This document shows positions 1 through 8,021 of a stretch of 40,901 nucleotides of DNA, one piece after another. Position 1 is the stretch's first letter, and the number at the start of each line of letters is the position of its first letter. Below the pieces are notes generated by a model. It was not told the origin of the DNA and did no database searches. It saw only the letters and a program-made list of their open reading frames with translations. Made by a program: the position numbers and the translations under genes. This DNA comes from Bacteroidaceae bacterium (GTDB taxonomy: Bacteria > Bacteroidota > Bacteroidia > Bacteroidales > Bacteroidaceae), in the NCBI GenBank assembly GCA_024693505.1, contig JAILKU010000157.1, forward strand, positions 1 to 40,901, in the 5' to 3' direction.

Positions 1-3000
1 GTAGAGCGTGTTGCCGGCTCCGAGGAAGAGCACCGACTGCGCCTCGCTGCCCGTGATGGTGGTCTTGCCCAGCGTCGGGATGAAGTCGAGGGCGTTGGTC
101 TCGGTCGGCACGGCAGTGGCGCTCACGGTGACGCTGCTGAATGTCGGGTTCTCCACGCTGGCGGCCACTTTGACGAGATAGGGCTTGCCGGCCTCGATGG
201 CGGTGGCGTCATCGAAAGTGAGGCTCAGCGTGCCGCCGGTCAGCGTCGCGGCGGTGAGCTTCTTCGCCGTTATGCCCATGGTCGTCATGGTGGCGGCGTC
301 GATTTCGAACGGCACGGCAAACGTGTTGTACGAGCCGGCCTGCAGCGTGCGCGTCAGGGTGACGTTAGCCGTCTTGCCGTTCCAGAGGGTGATGAGCGCG
401 CTGTTGTCGTCCGTCTCGCTGAGCGACAGGTCGTTGGTGAAGGTGACGTTGGCATCGGGCCACGCCGTCTCCCATGCCGTGGGGTTTTCGACATAGAACT
501 TCGTGGCCTTGGCGGGCATGAAGGCATCGGCATCGCTGTTGCCCTCCCAATGTGCGAATGTCTCGGCCAGACAATAGATGTCTGCCACGTTCGTGCAGCC
601 GTGGAAGGGGTTGTAGCCCCAGTTGCCTATCGTGGTGACGGTGTTGGGGATGACGATGCTGACGAGTCCCTCGCAGTTGTAGAATGTCAGGCGCTTGATT
701 TCCGCCACGCCGTCGGGAATGACCAGGTCGGTTACCTCGGTGTTGACGGTCTTGCTGCCTACGTAGAGGTGCTTGGCATGGCAGAGGGGATTCGAGTCGG
801 CATTGCCGCCGGAGTAGTTGATGGCACACCATGCGGCGAGGTCGGGGGTGATGACCTTCGTGAGGTTCGTACAGGCTTCGAAGGCATGGCTCCCGATCTG
901 GGTGACGGTGGCAGGGATGAAAATGCTGGTCAGTCCCGTGCAGTTGGAAAAGGCGGAGGATTCGATGTCGGTGATGCTTTCCGGGATGTCGATGTCCGCC
1001 AGACTGCTACACTTGTAGAACGTAGAGCTGGGTATGGCGTTGAGCGACGTCGGGATGTTGACGGTGGTCAGGCTGGTGCATTGGCTGAAGTTGCTTCCAC
1101 CCATCGACGTGATGGTGTTCGGCAGGCTTACCGTCGTCAGGTTGCTGCACCCGTTGAAGATGTAATCCTTCATCTCGGTGACCGTCGTCGGGATGACGAT
1201 GCTGGTCAGCAGCGTGTTCTGATAGAATGTGCGCGACTCGAGCCCTGTCACGATGCCCTTAAAGATGACCGAGCCCTCGCCCGTCGCGGTGTTATAGTCG
1301 TGGGCTGCCATCTCCTTGGCTCCCACGAAGTTGCCGAGGTCGTAGAACGACTTCGAGTCCTTCGCCGTGGCGGTGTAGCGGAAGCGCGTCATGTCGCCCA
1401 GGAAGGTGACGTTGGCATCGGGGAACTTCGTCGTCCAGTCGTCGGCAACCGTGACGTGCATCGTCGTGGCCTTGCCGTCCTTGAAGCCCGTGCCGTCCCA
1501 TGTCAATGCCTCCGGTTCGGCGACGCACCACACGTCGGTGGCAGCGGGCAGTCCGGCAAAGGCATTGGCACTGAAGGTAGTGACGGTCTTGGGCAGGTTG
1601 ATGGTGGCGAGTGCCGTACAGCCGTTGAAGGCATTGGCACCGATGGTGGCGATGCCGTCGGGCAGGGTGATGCTGGTCAGTGACGTGCTGCCGGCGAAGG
1701 TGTTGGCAGCCACGCCGGTCAGGTTACCGCCGAAGATGGCGTAACCCTTGCCCGTATCTGCGTCGAAGCTATTGAGGAGCATGGTGGTGGCACCCGTGAA
1801 CTTGTCGGCACTGAAAGCGCTGACCGCAGCGGTGGCGGTATAGGGCACCTGCGTCAGGTCTGCCACGAAGGTGGCGTTGGCATCGGGGAACTTCGACGTC
1901 CACAGGTCGGCATCCAGCACGTGCATCTGCGTCTCCTTCTCTGCCTTGAAATTGTTCTCGCTCTCCGACCACGTCAGGGCGATGGGGTCGGAGAGGCACC
2001 AGACGTCCGTCACACCCGTGCAACCGTGGAACGCCTTGTATTCCCAAGAGGTAAGCGTCGAGGGCAGGGTGACGGTGGCGATATTGGGCAGACCGTAGAA
2101 AGAGCAGGATTTAATCGTCGTGACACCCTCGGGGATGACGAGGTCGGTAATCTCTGTATGACTGGCGACGGTTCCCAAGTAGAGTTTGCCAGCCATCTTT
2201 GTCGGGCCGTAAAGGTGCGCATCATAATGGCGAGCATTGCACCACGAGGCGACATCGGCAATGATGACCTTCTCCAAGGCGTTGCAGTTCTTGAACGTGC
2301 CAACATACGTCACCGATGCCGGTATATTGATGGTCGTCAGCGCGGAGCAGTCGTTGAAAGAATTAATCTGTTCTATGCCGTCGTTCAGCGTCACACTGGT
2401 CAGTGCCGTGTTGCTGGTGATGGTGACTTCCCTGACGGTCGAGGGAAAGTTGATGGTAGCCAGATTCGTGCAGCTGTTGAAATACACATTCTCCGTGCCC
2501 TCGTTGAGGACTACCGTCGTCAGGCCAGTGCATCTGCTGAAATCAGAGGATCCGACCTCTTTCACGCTTCCCGGAATATCCACCGTGGTGAGTTTGGGAC
2601 AGTCGTAGAACGAGCCGCCAAGTGTGGTGATGCCTGGGGTGAGCGTCAGCGTGGCAAGGTCAGCACAGCCATAGAACGACTGACTCATGCTCGTGATGGT
2701 AGAGGGCAGTGTCAGCGATGTCAGACCAGTATAGGCGAATGCAGAGCCTCCAATCTTGGAGACACCTTCGGGGATGGTGACGGAGGTCAGATTCTCACAA
2801 CGCTGGAAGGCACTGCCGCCAATCTCTGCCCCTGCAGGAATAGCGACAGACGTCAAACCATTACAGCCATTGAAGGCACTTTCACCGATAGATGTCAGGG
2901 TAGAAGGCAGAGAGACCGACGTGATACCCTCACATTGATAGAAAGCATATTGAGGGAGACTTGTCACGCCTTCGGGGATGACGAGGTTCGTCACTTCCAC

Positions 3001-3525
3001 GCTCGGTGCGGAGTAGAATTTCTTGGTATAGGACAGCGGGTTGGAGCCGCCGTTAATGGTCAGGCTGCACCACCAGGCGATATCGTCAATAATGAACTGC
3101 CCGTTTTTCAAACTGGTGCATCCGGCGAAAGCCTGACCGCTGGGGACACCGATCTCTTTAAGCGACTTCGGCAGGGTGAGGTTGGTCAGTTTGGTGCACT
3201 GATAGAAGCCTTGGTAGCCTATCCTGGTCACACCTTCGGGGATGACGATGCCCGTCAGGGCCGACGTCCATTGCAGGCAATAGTTGTCAAACTCCGTCAC
3301 CGTGCCTGCATAGACCACGGTGCCTTCGCCTGTCCCTTCGTCGAAGGTGTGGCTCTGCAAGGCCGTGGCTCCGACGAAGTATTGAATCTCCTCGAAGCGG
3401 GCGATCTTCTCCGTGGCGGTGTACTTAACCGTTGTCGTCTGTGCCCATGCCCCCACGGAGCCGAGCACTACCACAAGCAGCGTCATCGCCGCCCGCAGCA
3501 CGTTCTTCTTTGTAATTCTTCTCAT
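1..3525 (-). CDS. BspA-type leucine-rich-repeat surface protein (C-terminus off left edge)
   Basis: The frame is open from the ATG at 3525 to base 1 (1175 codons seen) and has no stop in the window. The first ~29 residues form a signal peptide: a basic start, a leucine/valine core, then GAWAQ. Most of the rest is LRR_5 (BspA/TpLRR) repeats of the pattern LTSVTIPEGVSKIGGSAF. These are broken twice or more by longer blocks with a WC pair, and by a module containing KFPDANVTF or a variant, seen near 455, 1420 and 1890. The part nearest the left edge (about 1-400) leaves the LRR pattern (TLQAGSYNTFAVPFEID, then GKPYLVKV), a region common near the C-terminus of Bacteroidales secreted proteins. The family is surface-exposed and linked to adhesion. 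The anchoring or sorting signal lies outside the window, so the secretion route is unknown. Long frames on the opposite strand are shadows of this repetitive G+C-rich gene. Confidence 0.9.
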   Translation of the reverse strand, partial: MRRITKKNVLRAAMTLLVVVLGSVGAWAQTTTVKYTATEKIARFEEIQYFVGATALQSHTFDEGTGEGTVVYAGTVTEFDNYCLQWTSALTGIVIPEGVTRIGYQGFYQCTKLTNLTLPKSLKEIGVPSGQAFAGCTSLKNGQFIIDDIAWWCSLTINGGSNPLSYTKKFYSAPSVEVTNLVIPEGVTSLPQYAFYQCEGITSVSLPSTLTSIGESAFNGCNGLTSVAIPAGAEIGGSAFQRCENLTSVTIPEGVSKIGGSAFAYTGLTSLTLPSTITSMSQSFYGCADLATLTLTPGITTLGGSFYDCPKLTTVDIPGSVKEVGSSDFSRCTGLTTVVLNEGTENVYFNSCTNLATINFPSTVREVTITSNTALTSVTLNDGIEQINSFNDCSALTTINIPASVTYVGTFKNCNALEKVIIADVASWCNARHYDAHLYGPTKMAGKLYLGTVASHTEITDLVIPEGVTTIKSCSFYGLPNIATVTLPSTLTSWEYKAFHGCTGVTDVWCLSDPIALTWSESENNFKAEKETQMHVLDADLWTSKFPDANATFVADLTQVPYTATAAVSAFSADKFTGATTMLLNSFDADTGKGYAIFGGNLTGVAANTFAGSTSLTSITLPDGIATIGANAFNGCTALATINLPKTVTTFSANAFAGLPAATDVWCVAEPEALTWDGTGFKDGKATTMHVTVADDWTTKFPDANVTFLGDMTRFRYTATAKDSKSFYDLGNFVGAKEMAAHDYNTATGEGSVIFKGIVTGLESRTFYQNTLLTSIVIPTTVTEMKDYIFNGCSNLTTVSLPNTITSMGGSNFSQCTSLTTVNIPTSLNAIPSSTFYKCSSLADIDIPESITDIESSAFSNCTGLTSIFIPATVTQIGSHAFEACTNLTKVITPDLAAWCAINYSGGNADSNPLCHAKHLYVGSKTVNTEVTDLVIPDGVAEIKRLTFYNCEGLVSIVIPNTVTTIGNWGYNPFHGCTNVADIYCLAETFAHWEGNSDADAFMPAKATKFYVENPTAWETAWPDANVTFTNDLSLSETDDNSALITLWNGKTANVTLTRTLQAGSYNTFAVPFEIDAATMTTMGITAKKLTAATLTGGTLSLTFDDATAIEAGKPYLVKVAASVENPTFSSVTVSATAVPTETNALDFIPTLGKTTITGSEAQSVLFLGAGNTLY

Positions 3526-3618
3526 AATCTTGTTACTTTCAGTTATTAATTATGTTTATATTTTAGACACTCCAGCGCATAATAATTCCCCACATCTGTG
3601 CAATAGGCCGCTAAAAGA

Positions 3619-3948
3619 CTATCCTAATTTTCGTTTTCCATCCATATCGGGCACGCCCTCGGCGAACATGCGGCGCAGGCCCTGCTCATAGGCATGAAGG
3701 GCCTCCATGCCCTTGTGGGTGATGCAGCACGTGGAGCGGGCGGCGGGACCAGAGCCACTCTTGTCCACTTGCAGGTAGTCGGCCTCCTGCAGCAGTTTGA
3801 TCTGCACGCTCAGGTTGCCTCGCGTGGCACCGGTGATTTCACACAGGTACATGAAGTTGGCGCTCTCCAGGGAGTCGAGAGCCACCATGATTTTCAGTCG
3901 CAGCTCGTTGTGCAGCAGCGGGTTGATGACGGGGAATTTAAATGCCAT
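3619..3948 (-). CDS. Winged-helix transcriptional regulator (HTH_34/MarR-like)
   Basis: This 109-residue protein matches the small single-domain winged-helix family (PF13601 type). It starts with LLHNELRLKIMVALDSLE, the recognition-helix region is ITGATRGNLSVQIKLLQEADY, and the wing (VDKSGSGPAARSTCCITHKG) leads into a C-terminal helix that probably dimerises. Such proteins are DNA-binding regulators, often paired with a membrane protein they control. Here the ATG lies inside the end of the upstream membrane protein gene (11-bp overlap), so the two are almost certainly co-transcribed and translationally coupled. The ligand and target are unknown. No Shine-Dalgarno is visible. Confidence 0.85.
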   Translation of the reverse strand: MAFKFPVINPLLHNELRLKIMVALDSLESANFMYLCEITGATRGNLSVQIKLLQEADYLQVDKSGSGPAARSTCCITHKGMEALHAYEQGLRRMFAEGVPDMDGKRKLG

Positions 3949-4549
3949 AGTTCTTGACGTATTTATTAAACATGTGTCCTGGAATAATCAAGGTGACGAC
4001 GGTGACGAAGGCGGTGATGAGCAGTTGCCACGGCCAGATGCCGCCCTGAAAGAAGAGGTTGACGAAGGAGAGCACCGTGCCGATGAGGCCGCACAGCGTC
4101 TTGGGACGGAAGCGCAGGATGACGCCCGTAACGAAGCAGCCGAAGCCGACGAGGATGCCCTGGAACGTGCAGTAGAGCATCTCGAAGACATCCGCGAAGC
4201 CCATCGTGGCCCCGCCGATGCAGCTGATGAAGCCTATGAATATCCACATATAGAGAATCACCTTCTGGTCAAGCGAGCGACGTCCCGTGCGGTCATAGTC
4301 CTTGCGCAGGTAGTGAATCATCAGCGGCGCACCCACCAGCGGAATGCCCAGCCAGATCCAGTTGCACCAATTCTCATGCCAGAGAAGGAGTGCCAGGGAC
4401 TCAATGACGAGGAAGATGGCCGTGGGGTAGCCCCAAACCAGGAAGAGGTTCTCACCCGTCGGCACGCGATTGATCATCACCTCGCCGCGTATGCGGTTGA
4501 TGATGCTCAGTTCGTCGCTTGCTGTAGAGCCGTGGTCCGTAGTAGTCAT
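3938..4549 (-). CDS. Five- to six-pass inner-membrane protein of unknown function
   Basis: This 203-residue protein has a soluble N-terminus of about 35 residues, then hydrophobic stretches around LVWGYPTAIFLVIESLALLL, WIWLGIPLVGAPLMI, ILYMWIFIGFISCIGG, CTFQGILVGFGCFVTGVIL and two closely spaced segments near the end (LCGLIGTVLSFVNLFF and WQLLITAFVTVVTLIIPG). I see no transporter or enzyme motif. It is first in a two-gene operon with the overlapping winged-helix gene, an arrangement in which the regulator often controls its membrane partner. A TATCTTTG -7-like element lies about 30 bp upstream (4579-4586). Function unassigned. Confidence 0.8.
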   Translation of the reverse strand: MTTTDHGSTASDELSIINRIRGEVMINRVPTGENLFLVWGYPTAIFLVIESLALLLWHENWCNWIWLGIPLVGAPLMIHYLRKDYDRTGRRSLDQKVILYMWIFIGFISCIGGATMGFADVFEMLYCTFQGILVGFGCFVTGVILRFRPKTLCGLIGTVLSFVNLFFQGGIWPWQLLITAFVTVVTLIIPGHMFNKYVKNYGI

Positions 4550-4578
4550 TAATTCAGTCGCCGATATGAAATCTACCG

Positions 4579-4586
4579 CAAAGATA
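4579..4586 (-). promoter_or_regulatory. Possible -7 element for the membrane protein/winged-helix operon
   Basis: The minus strand reads TATCTTTG, a match to Bacteroidetes TAnnTTTG, about 30 bp before the start codon at 4549. No TTTG is found 19-20 bp further upstream, so support is partial. Confidence 0.4.
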
Positions 4587-4723
4587 ATGTTTATTTTCCA
4601 AACAGAGGAAATTTATGTCTGTTTTTTAGACCATATTAAGTGTTTTTTTCCGATTTCCTTGCGAAAAGGAGTCAAAACGACATCAAATCCGTACCCGCCT
4701 TGCACAAGTCTGCACAAAAATCA

Positions 4724-4753
4724 AGAGGGTGTGCCTATTTTGACACACCCTCT
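4724..4753 (-). terminator. Stem-loop, terminator-like (10-bp perfect stem)
   Basis: AGAGGGTGTG (4724-4733) and CACACCCTCT (4744-4753) form a perfect 10-bp stem with a 10-nt loop. Read on the minus strand it is followed by TTGATTTTTG, so it could end transcripts coming from nagB. It lies over 450 bp past the nagB stop, and similar GTGTGTCAAAA hairpins are widespread between Bacteroidales genes, so it may instead be a dispersed repeat. Confidence 0.5.
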
Positions 4754-4759
4754 ATTTAG

Positions 4760-5060
4760 CGCTCCCCCTCTCCCCTCCCTTCTGAGGGGCAATCGCCCGA
4801 TAAAGACGGGGCGTTTGGCGACCGAGGGGAGGTTTATAAGGGGTGGGGTAAACATCCTGCTATACATCAAAATAATAATTTGACCGTCCCCTTGCCTACC
4901 CCACCCCTGCCCCTCCCCTCAAAAGGGAGGGGAATGGCTGGCGCCTTGTTTACCCCTTGCGCCATGAAACGGAAAAGCGAGGCATGGGCCTCGCTTTTCC
5001 GTTTCTCTCTCCCCTCCCCTCGGGAGGGGCAGGGCGTGGGTCTTCCTCCTGAAAGCCATG
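4760..5060. repeat. Pyrimidine/purine-rich intergenic repeat block
   Basis: Between nagB and the membrane protein operon there is no convincing gene. The stretch holds several variants of CCCCTCCCCT and its complement AGGGGAGG, near 4762, 4826, 4910, 4922 and 5010. GGGGTAAAC (about 4845) and GTTTACCCC (about 4948) form an inverted pair. A frame across 4880-5215 is open but has low-complexity content and no plausible promoter or homology. Confidence 0.5.
4966..5004. terminator. Perfect 18-bp hairpin with 3-nt loop
   Basis: GAAACGGAAAAGCGAGGC (4966-4983) is followed by ATG and then its exact reverse complement (4987-5004). The arms are identical over 18 bp, so the DNA could extrude and any RNA would fold tightly. 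Neither strand has a long T-run directly after it, so it is an atypical terminator. It lies downstream of nagB within the repeat block. Confidence 0.55.
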
Positions 5061-5138
5061 AGCGAGGCCTCTTCCGCCGTTTTCCGCCTCCGGAAAGTCG
5101 CGGCCGAGGGCTCCGCCGCTTTCCGCGGATAAAAAGAA

Positions 5139-5180
5139 CGGCGGGCGAAAGAGCTGCATTGTGCGCCTTCCGCCCGCCGG
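5139..5180 (-). terminator. Hairpin just downstream of nagB
   Basis: CGGCGGGCG and CGCCCGCCG form a 9-bp G+C stem about 30 bp past the nagB stop codon. It lacks a clear T-run, so it may act as an mRNA 3' stabiliser or a weak terminator. End positions are approximate. Confidence 0.45.
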
Positions 5181-5211
5181 AATGTATATCCCGACAGGGA
5201 GAGATGGAGAC

Positions 5212-6003
5212 TTAGAGGTTCTTGCGCTCGATGTCCTTGAAGTACTTGTAGGTGCCGTGCTTGAGCTCGTCGGTTGCGGCCTCGTCGCAGACGATGATGG
5301 CATGGGGGTGTAGCTGCAGGGCGCTGATGGTCCACTCCTGGCTGACGCCGCCCTCGATGGCGTGCTGCAGGGCGCGCGCCTTGCCGTGTCCGTTGCAGAC
5401 GATGAGGACCTCGCGCGCGTCCATCACGGTGCCTACGCCGACGGTCAGCGCCGTGCGGGGCACCTTCGTCACGTCGTTGTCGAAGAAGCGGCTGTTGGCG
5501 ATGATGGTGTCGGTGGTCAGGCTCTTCACGCGCGTCCGGCTCGTGAGACTGCTGAAGGGCTCGTTGAAGGCGATGTGTCCGTCGGGCCCGATGCCGCCCA
5601 TGAAGAGGTCGATGCCTCCGGCCTGGCGTATGGCCTGCTCGTAGGCCTCGCACTCGGCCTGCAGGTCGGGCGCGTTGCCGTTGAGGATGTGCACGTTCTC
5701 GGGCTTAATGTCGATGTGGCTGAAGAAGTTGGTCCACATGAAGCTGTGGTAGCTCTCGGGATGCTCCTCGGGCAGGCCCACGTACTCGTCCATGTTGAAG
5801 GTGATGACGTTCTGGAAGCTGACGCGCCCCTCGCGATAGAGGTTGATGAGCTGGCGGTACATGCCCAGGGGCGAGCTGCCGGTGGGGCAGCCCAGCTTGA
5901 AGGGGTTCTCAGCTGTCGGGCGGGCCTCGTTGATGCGGCCTGCCACATACTCGGCAGCCCAGCGGCTGAGCTGCTCATAGTCGGGTTCAATAATTACTCT
6001 CAT
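5212..6003 (-). CDS. nagB: Glucosamine-6-phosphate deaminase
   Basis: This 263-residue protein lines up along its length with E. coli NagB (266 residues). It converts glucosamine-6-phosphate to fructose-6-phosphate and ammonia in the cytoplasm, feeding amino sugars from host glycans or peptidoglycan into glycolysis. The catalytic residues fall at the same numbers as in E. coli: Asp72 in [10 protein letters not shown], and Asp141, His143 and Glu148 in [11 protein letters not shown]. Arg158, Lys160 and Tyr254, which belong to the GlcNAc-6-P allosteric site in E. coli, are also kept. No nagA or transporter gene is adjacent. An unusual series of stem-loops lies upstream. Start at ATG 6003 matches the family start MRVII. 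Confidence 0.97.
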   Translation of the reverse strand: MRVIIEPDYEQLSRWAAEYVAGRINEARPTAENPFKLGCPTGSSPLGMYRQLINLYREGRVSFQNVITFNMDEYVGLPEEHPESYHSFMWTNFFSHIDIKPENVHILNGNAPDLQAECEAYEQAIRQAGGIDLFMGGIGPDGHIAFNEPFSSLTSRTRVKSLTTDTIIANSRFFDNDVTKVPRTALTVGVGTVMDAREVLIVCNGHGKARALQHAIEGGVSQEWTISALQLHPHAIIVCDEAATDELKHGTYKYFKDIERKNL

Positions 6004-6078
6004 AGTTTGTTGATTACTTTAGATGTAAATATGTTTGTCCTATTGTCGATAATCGCTCGCGTGTCGTGCAGGAGAAAA

Positions 6079-6262
6079 GAGCCCATTCCCTGGCCCTCTC
6101 AAAAGGAAATTTTAGGGATATGGCTGGAAGGGGTAGTTGGAATGGGCTCGGGCGAAAAACCCGCTCCATTCTGTTGAAACAGAATGGGTGAGAGGAGCGG
6201 GCGAATACTCCCCGGCCATTTGAAAGGGAAGGGAAAAGGAGGAGAAAAACGGCCGGAGGAGT
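6079..6262. promoter_or_regulatory. Cluster of strong stem-loops upstream of nagB
   Basis: Three foldings lie between the propeller protein gene and nagB. (1) GAGCCCATTCC (6079-6089) pairs perfectly with GGAATGGGCTC (6139-6149). (2) CCATTCTGTT (6166-6175) pairs with AACAGAATGG (6178-6187), nested in an outer stem CCCGCTCC (6160-6167) with GGAGCGGG (6194-6201). (3) ACTCCCCGGCC (6207-6217) pairs with GGCCGGAGGAGT (6251-6262) with one bulge. CGGGCGAA also occurs twice and could compete with CCCG. The region is 3' of one gene and 5' of nagB, so it could be terminator structure, an mRNA leader, or both. No known riboswitch was recognised. The rest of 6004-6306 is A+T-rich without a gene. Confidence 0.5.
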
Positions 6263-6306
6263 TTTATCATTGTCATTATCGCTTATACATTATATATATT
6301 ATATGC

Positions 6307-7989
6307 TCACTTGGGCTGCTTCGGGCTTGCGCCGGAGGTGGCGTCGGCCGTCGCGGGCCGCCGGGGACTGGCGCCCGATACGCCGTCGGCACTGTCGCGG
6401 ACGGGCACCTGGCGTCCCGGCAGGTAGCGGGCGTTCTCTCCGTCAGTCTCGTAGATGCACCGGCGCAGCTCGTGCTCGCTCACCTGCACGCGGTCGCGCG
6501 TCAGCTCGGGCACGTTGTAGCTCTTCAGCAGCAGCAGGTTGTGCTCGGGGTCCTCTTGCGGCAGGCAGAAGGCCTTGCGGCTCTGGCCGTTCTCGTCGAA
6601 GTAGGCGATGAAGGGACGGGTGTAGTTGCCGTCCATGCGGCGGGAGCTGAAGACGATCCAGCGTCCGTTGCTGCTCCAGGAATGGTAGCTGTCCACGTCG
6701 GAGCTGTTGGCGGCCCTGAGGGCATAGCACGAGTCGCGCTCCAGGTCCTTCACCCAGAGGTCGCTGCTCTTGTGCCAGATGTGGAACTGTCCGTAGTTGC
6801 CCAGCGTGTAGAGGACGTACCTGCCGTCGGGGCTCACGCGGGGCAGGGTGATGCTCTTGCCGTTGCTCGTAGCGTCCACCACCGTCTCGGGCTGCCCGAA
6901 GGTGCGCGACGAGATGTCGAACGGCATGCGCATCAGGTCGTACCGCACGTTATCGTAGTCGAAGACGAGGCGCTGCGCGAGTGTGCTGTCAGGCCCCGTG
7001 AGGTCCACGTTGCGCGAGATGTCGGCCTGCGTGTAGTAGAGCCACTTGCCGTCCGGGCTCCAGTTGGGGAATGTCTCCAGGATGCCCTTGGTGCGCAGGA
7101 TGTGGCATACCTCGTTCTTCTCTGCATCGTAGAGGAGCAGGTCGCTGGCCTCATCCATGACCTCGATCTTCTCCGGGTGGTAGACGTGGAAGGTCTGGCC
7201 CGTCTTGTTGGTGCTGAACGCCAGGAGGCGCTGACCCTCGTCGGGATACCATGCCGGATACACGCCGGCGGTGATGATTGTGCTGTCCTTTATCTGCACC
7301 TTCGACGCCTTGTCGCCATGCACGACGATGGTTCCGCCGTGGTTGCTGCGCACGTGGAATACCATGTTCGCGGCACTGTAGTTCCGGTAGTTGTGACAGT
7401 TTATACAATGGTTCTCCCCGTCGGCATACTCGCGGTTATTCTCATATATAGGCCGCTCGACGAAGCTTGTCAGGTCGCGCTGGTAGATGCCCAGCTGGCG
7501 ATACAGCTCGTATCCCGGCTCGATGAGACGATAGCTCAGGAAGGGGTCGATGTCCTCCCTGGCGACGGAGAGCACGTGGGGCTTATACATCACCCATCCC
7601 CCGAGCTTCTTGGCAAAGATGCTGACAGTGATGTCCGCGCCCTTGCTGGCCTGCAGCATCTCGCGCCACTGAAGGGTATCCAGCTGGATCAGCCCGCCTG
7701 CATCGGCTCCCACCAGTATCTCGTGCCCCGCCTCTCCCGCGAACCGTGCCACATAGGCCGTGGCGGAGGAGTCGCTGACGAGGAAGTTCAGCGGGGCGAT
7801 GTTGGGGGGAATCGTCACATCCGTATAGTCGGGATAGAGCGCTGCCGCCTGGTCGAGCGTCTCGTATTGGCCGGGCACCTTGGCATCCGGCCTGCTGCCG
7901 AACAAGAGTGCGAGGCGGACGATGCCTAACAGAATGCCCAGCACGATTATGCTGCGAACGATTATATGCTTTCTCATACCTAATTGCAT
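6307..7989 (-). CDS. TolB/PD40-like propeller protein with CxxCH haem motif
   Basis: The 560-residue protein has one N-terminal membrane or signal segment (residues ~12-31, IIVLGILLGIVRLALLF). A domain of about 150 residues follows, then a single CINCH motif at Cys195-Cys198-His199, the signature for covalent haem c attachment. From ~residue 230 there are PD40/TolB-like beta-propeller blades (FPNWSPDGKWLYYTQ, LPRVSPDGRYVLYTL, HSWSSNGRWIVFSSRR). The C-terminal ~40 residues are low complexity. Similar Bacteroidales proteins have been annotated as cytochrome c biosynthesis proteins, a label I cannot verify. The C-terminal domain should be periplasmic. It sits 32 bp after the membrane protein gene at 8022-9641, suggesting an operon. 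ATG at 7977 (MRKHII) is an alternative start. Confidence 0.8.
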   Translation of the reverse strand: MQLGMRKHIIVRSIIVLGILLGIVRLALLFGSRPDAKVPGQYETLDQAAALYPDYTDVTIPPNIAPLNFLVSDSSATAYVARFAGEAGHEILVGADAGGLIQLDTLQWREMLQASKGADITVSIFAKKLGGWVMYKPHVLSVAREDIDPFLSYRLIEPGYELYRQLGIYQRDLTSFVERPIYENNREYADGENHCINCHNYRNYSAANMVFHVRSNHGGTIVVHGDKASKVQIKDSTIITAGVYPAWYPDEGQRLLAFSTNKTGQTFHVYHPEKIEVMDEASDLLLYDAEKNEVCHILRTKGILETFPNWSPDGKWLYYTQADISRNVDLTGPDSTLAQRLVFDYDNVRYDLMRMPFDISSRTFGQPETVVDATSNGKSITLPRVSPDGRYVLYTLGNYGQFHIWHKSSDLWVKDLERDSCYALRAANSSDVDSYHSWSSNGRWIVFSSRRMDGNYTRPFIAYFDENGQSRKAFCLPQEDPEHNLLLLKSYNVPELTRDRVQVSEHELRRCIYETDGENARYLPGRQVPVRDSADGVSGASPRRPATADATSGASPKQPK

Positions 7990-8021
7990 GTTAAGTTATT
8001 CCTGTATCGTGTAATCTCCTA

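Noticed and set aside
550..3549. Long plus-strand frames of 377 and 542 codons opposite the LRR gene
   Set aside because: They mirror the G+C-rich repetitive codons of the minus-strand gene, lack recognisable domains and overlap it fully. The minus strand has a signal peptide and clear LRR repeats.
4880..5215. Plus-strand frame of 111 codons downstream of nagB
   Set aside because: It runs through hairpins and CCCCTCCCC repeats, has low-complexity Pro/Arg/Gly content and overlaps the nagB end. No promoter is seen.
6184..7929. Plus-strand frame of 581 codons opposite the propeller protein
   Set aside because: Antisense shadow; its Val/Leu/Gly/His-rich translation has no domain pattern, while the minus frame shows PD40 blades and CxxCH.
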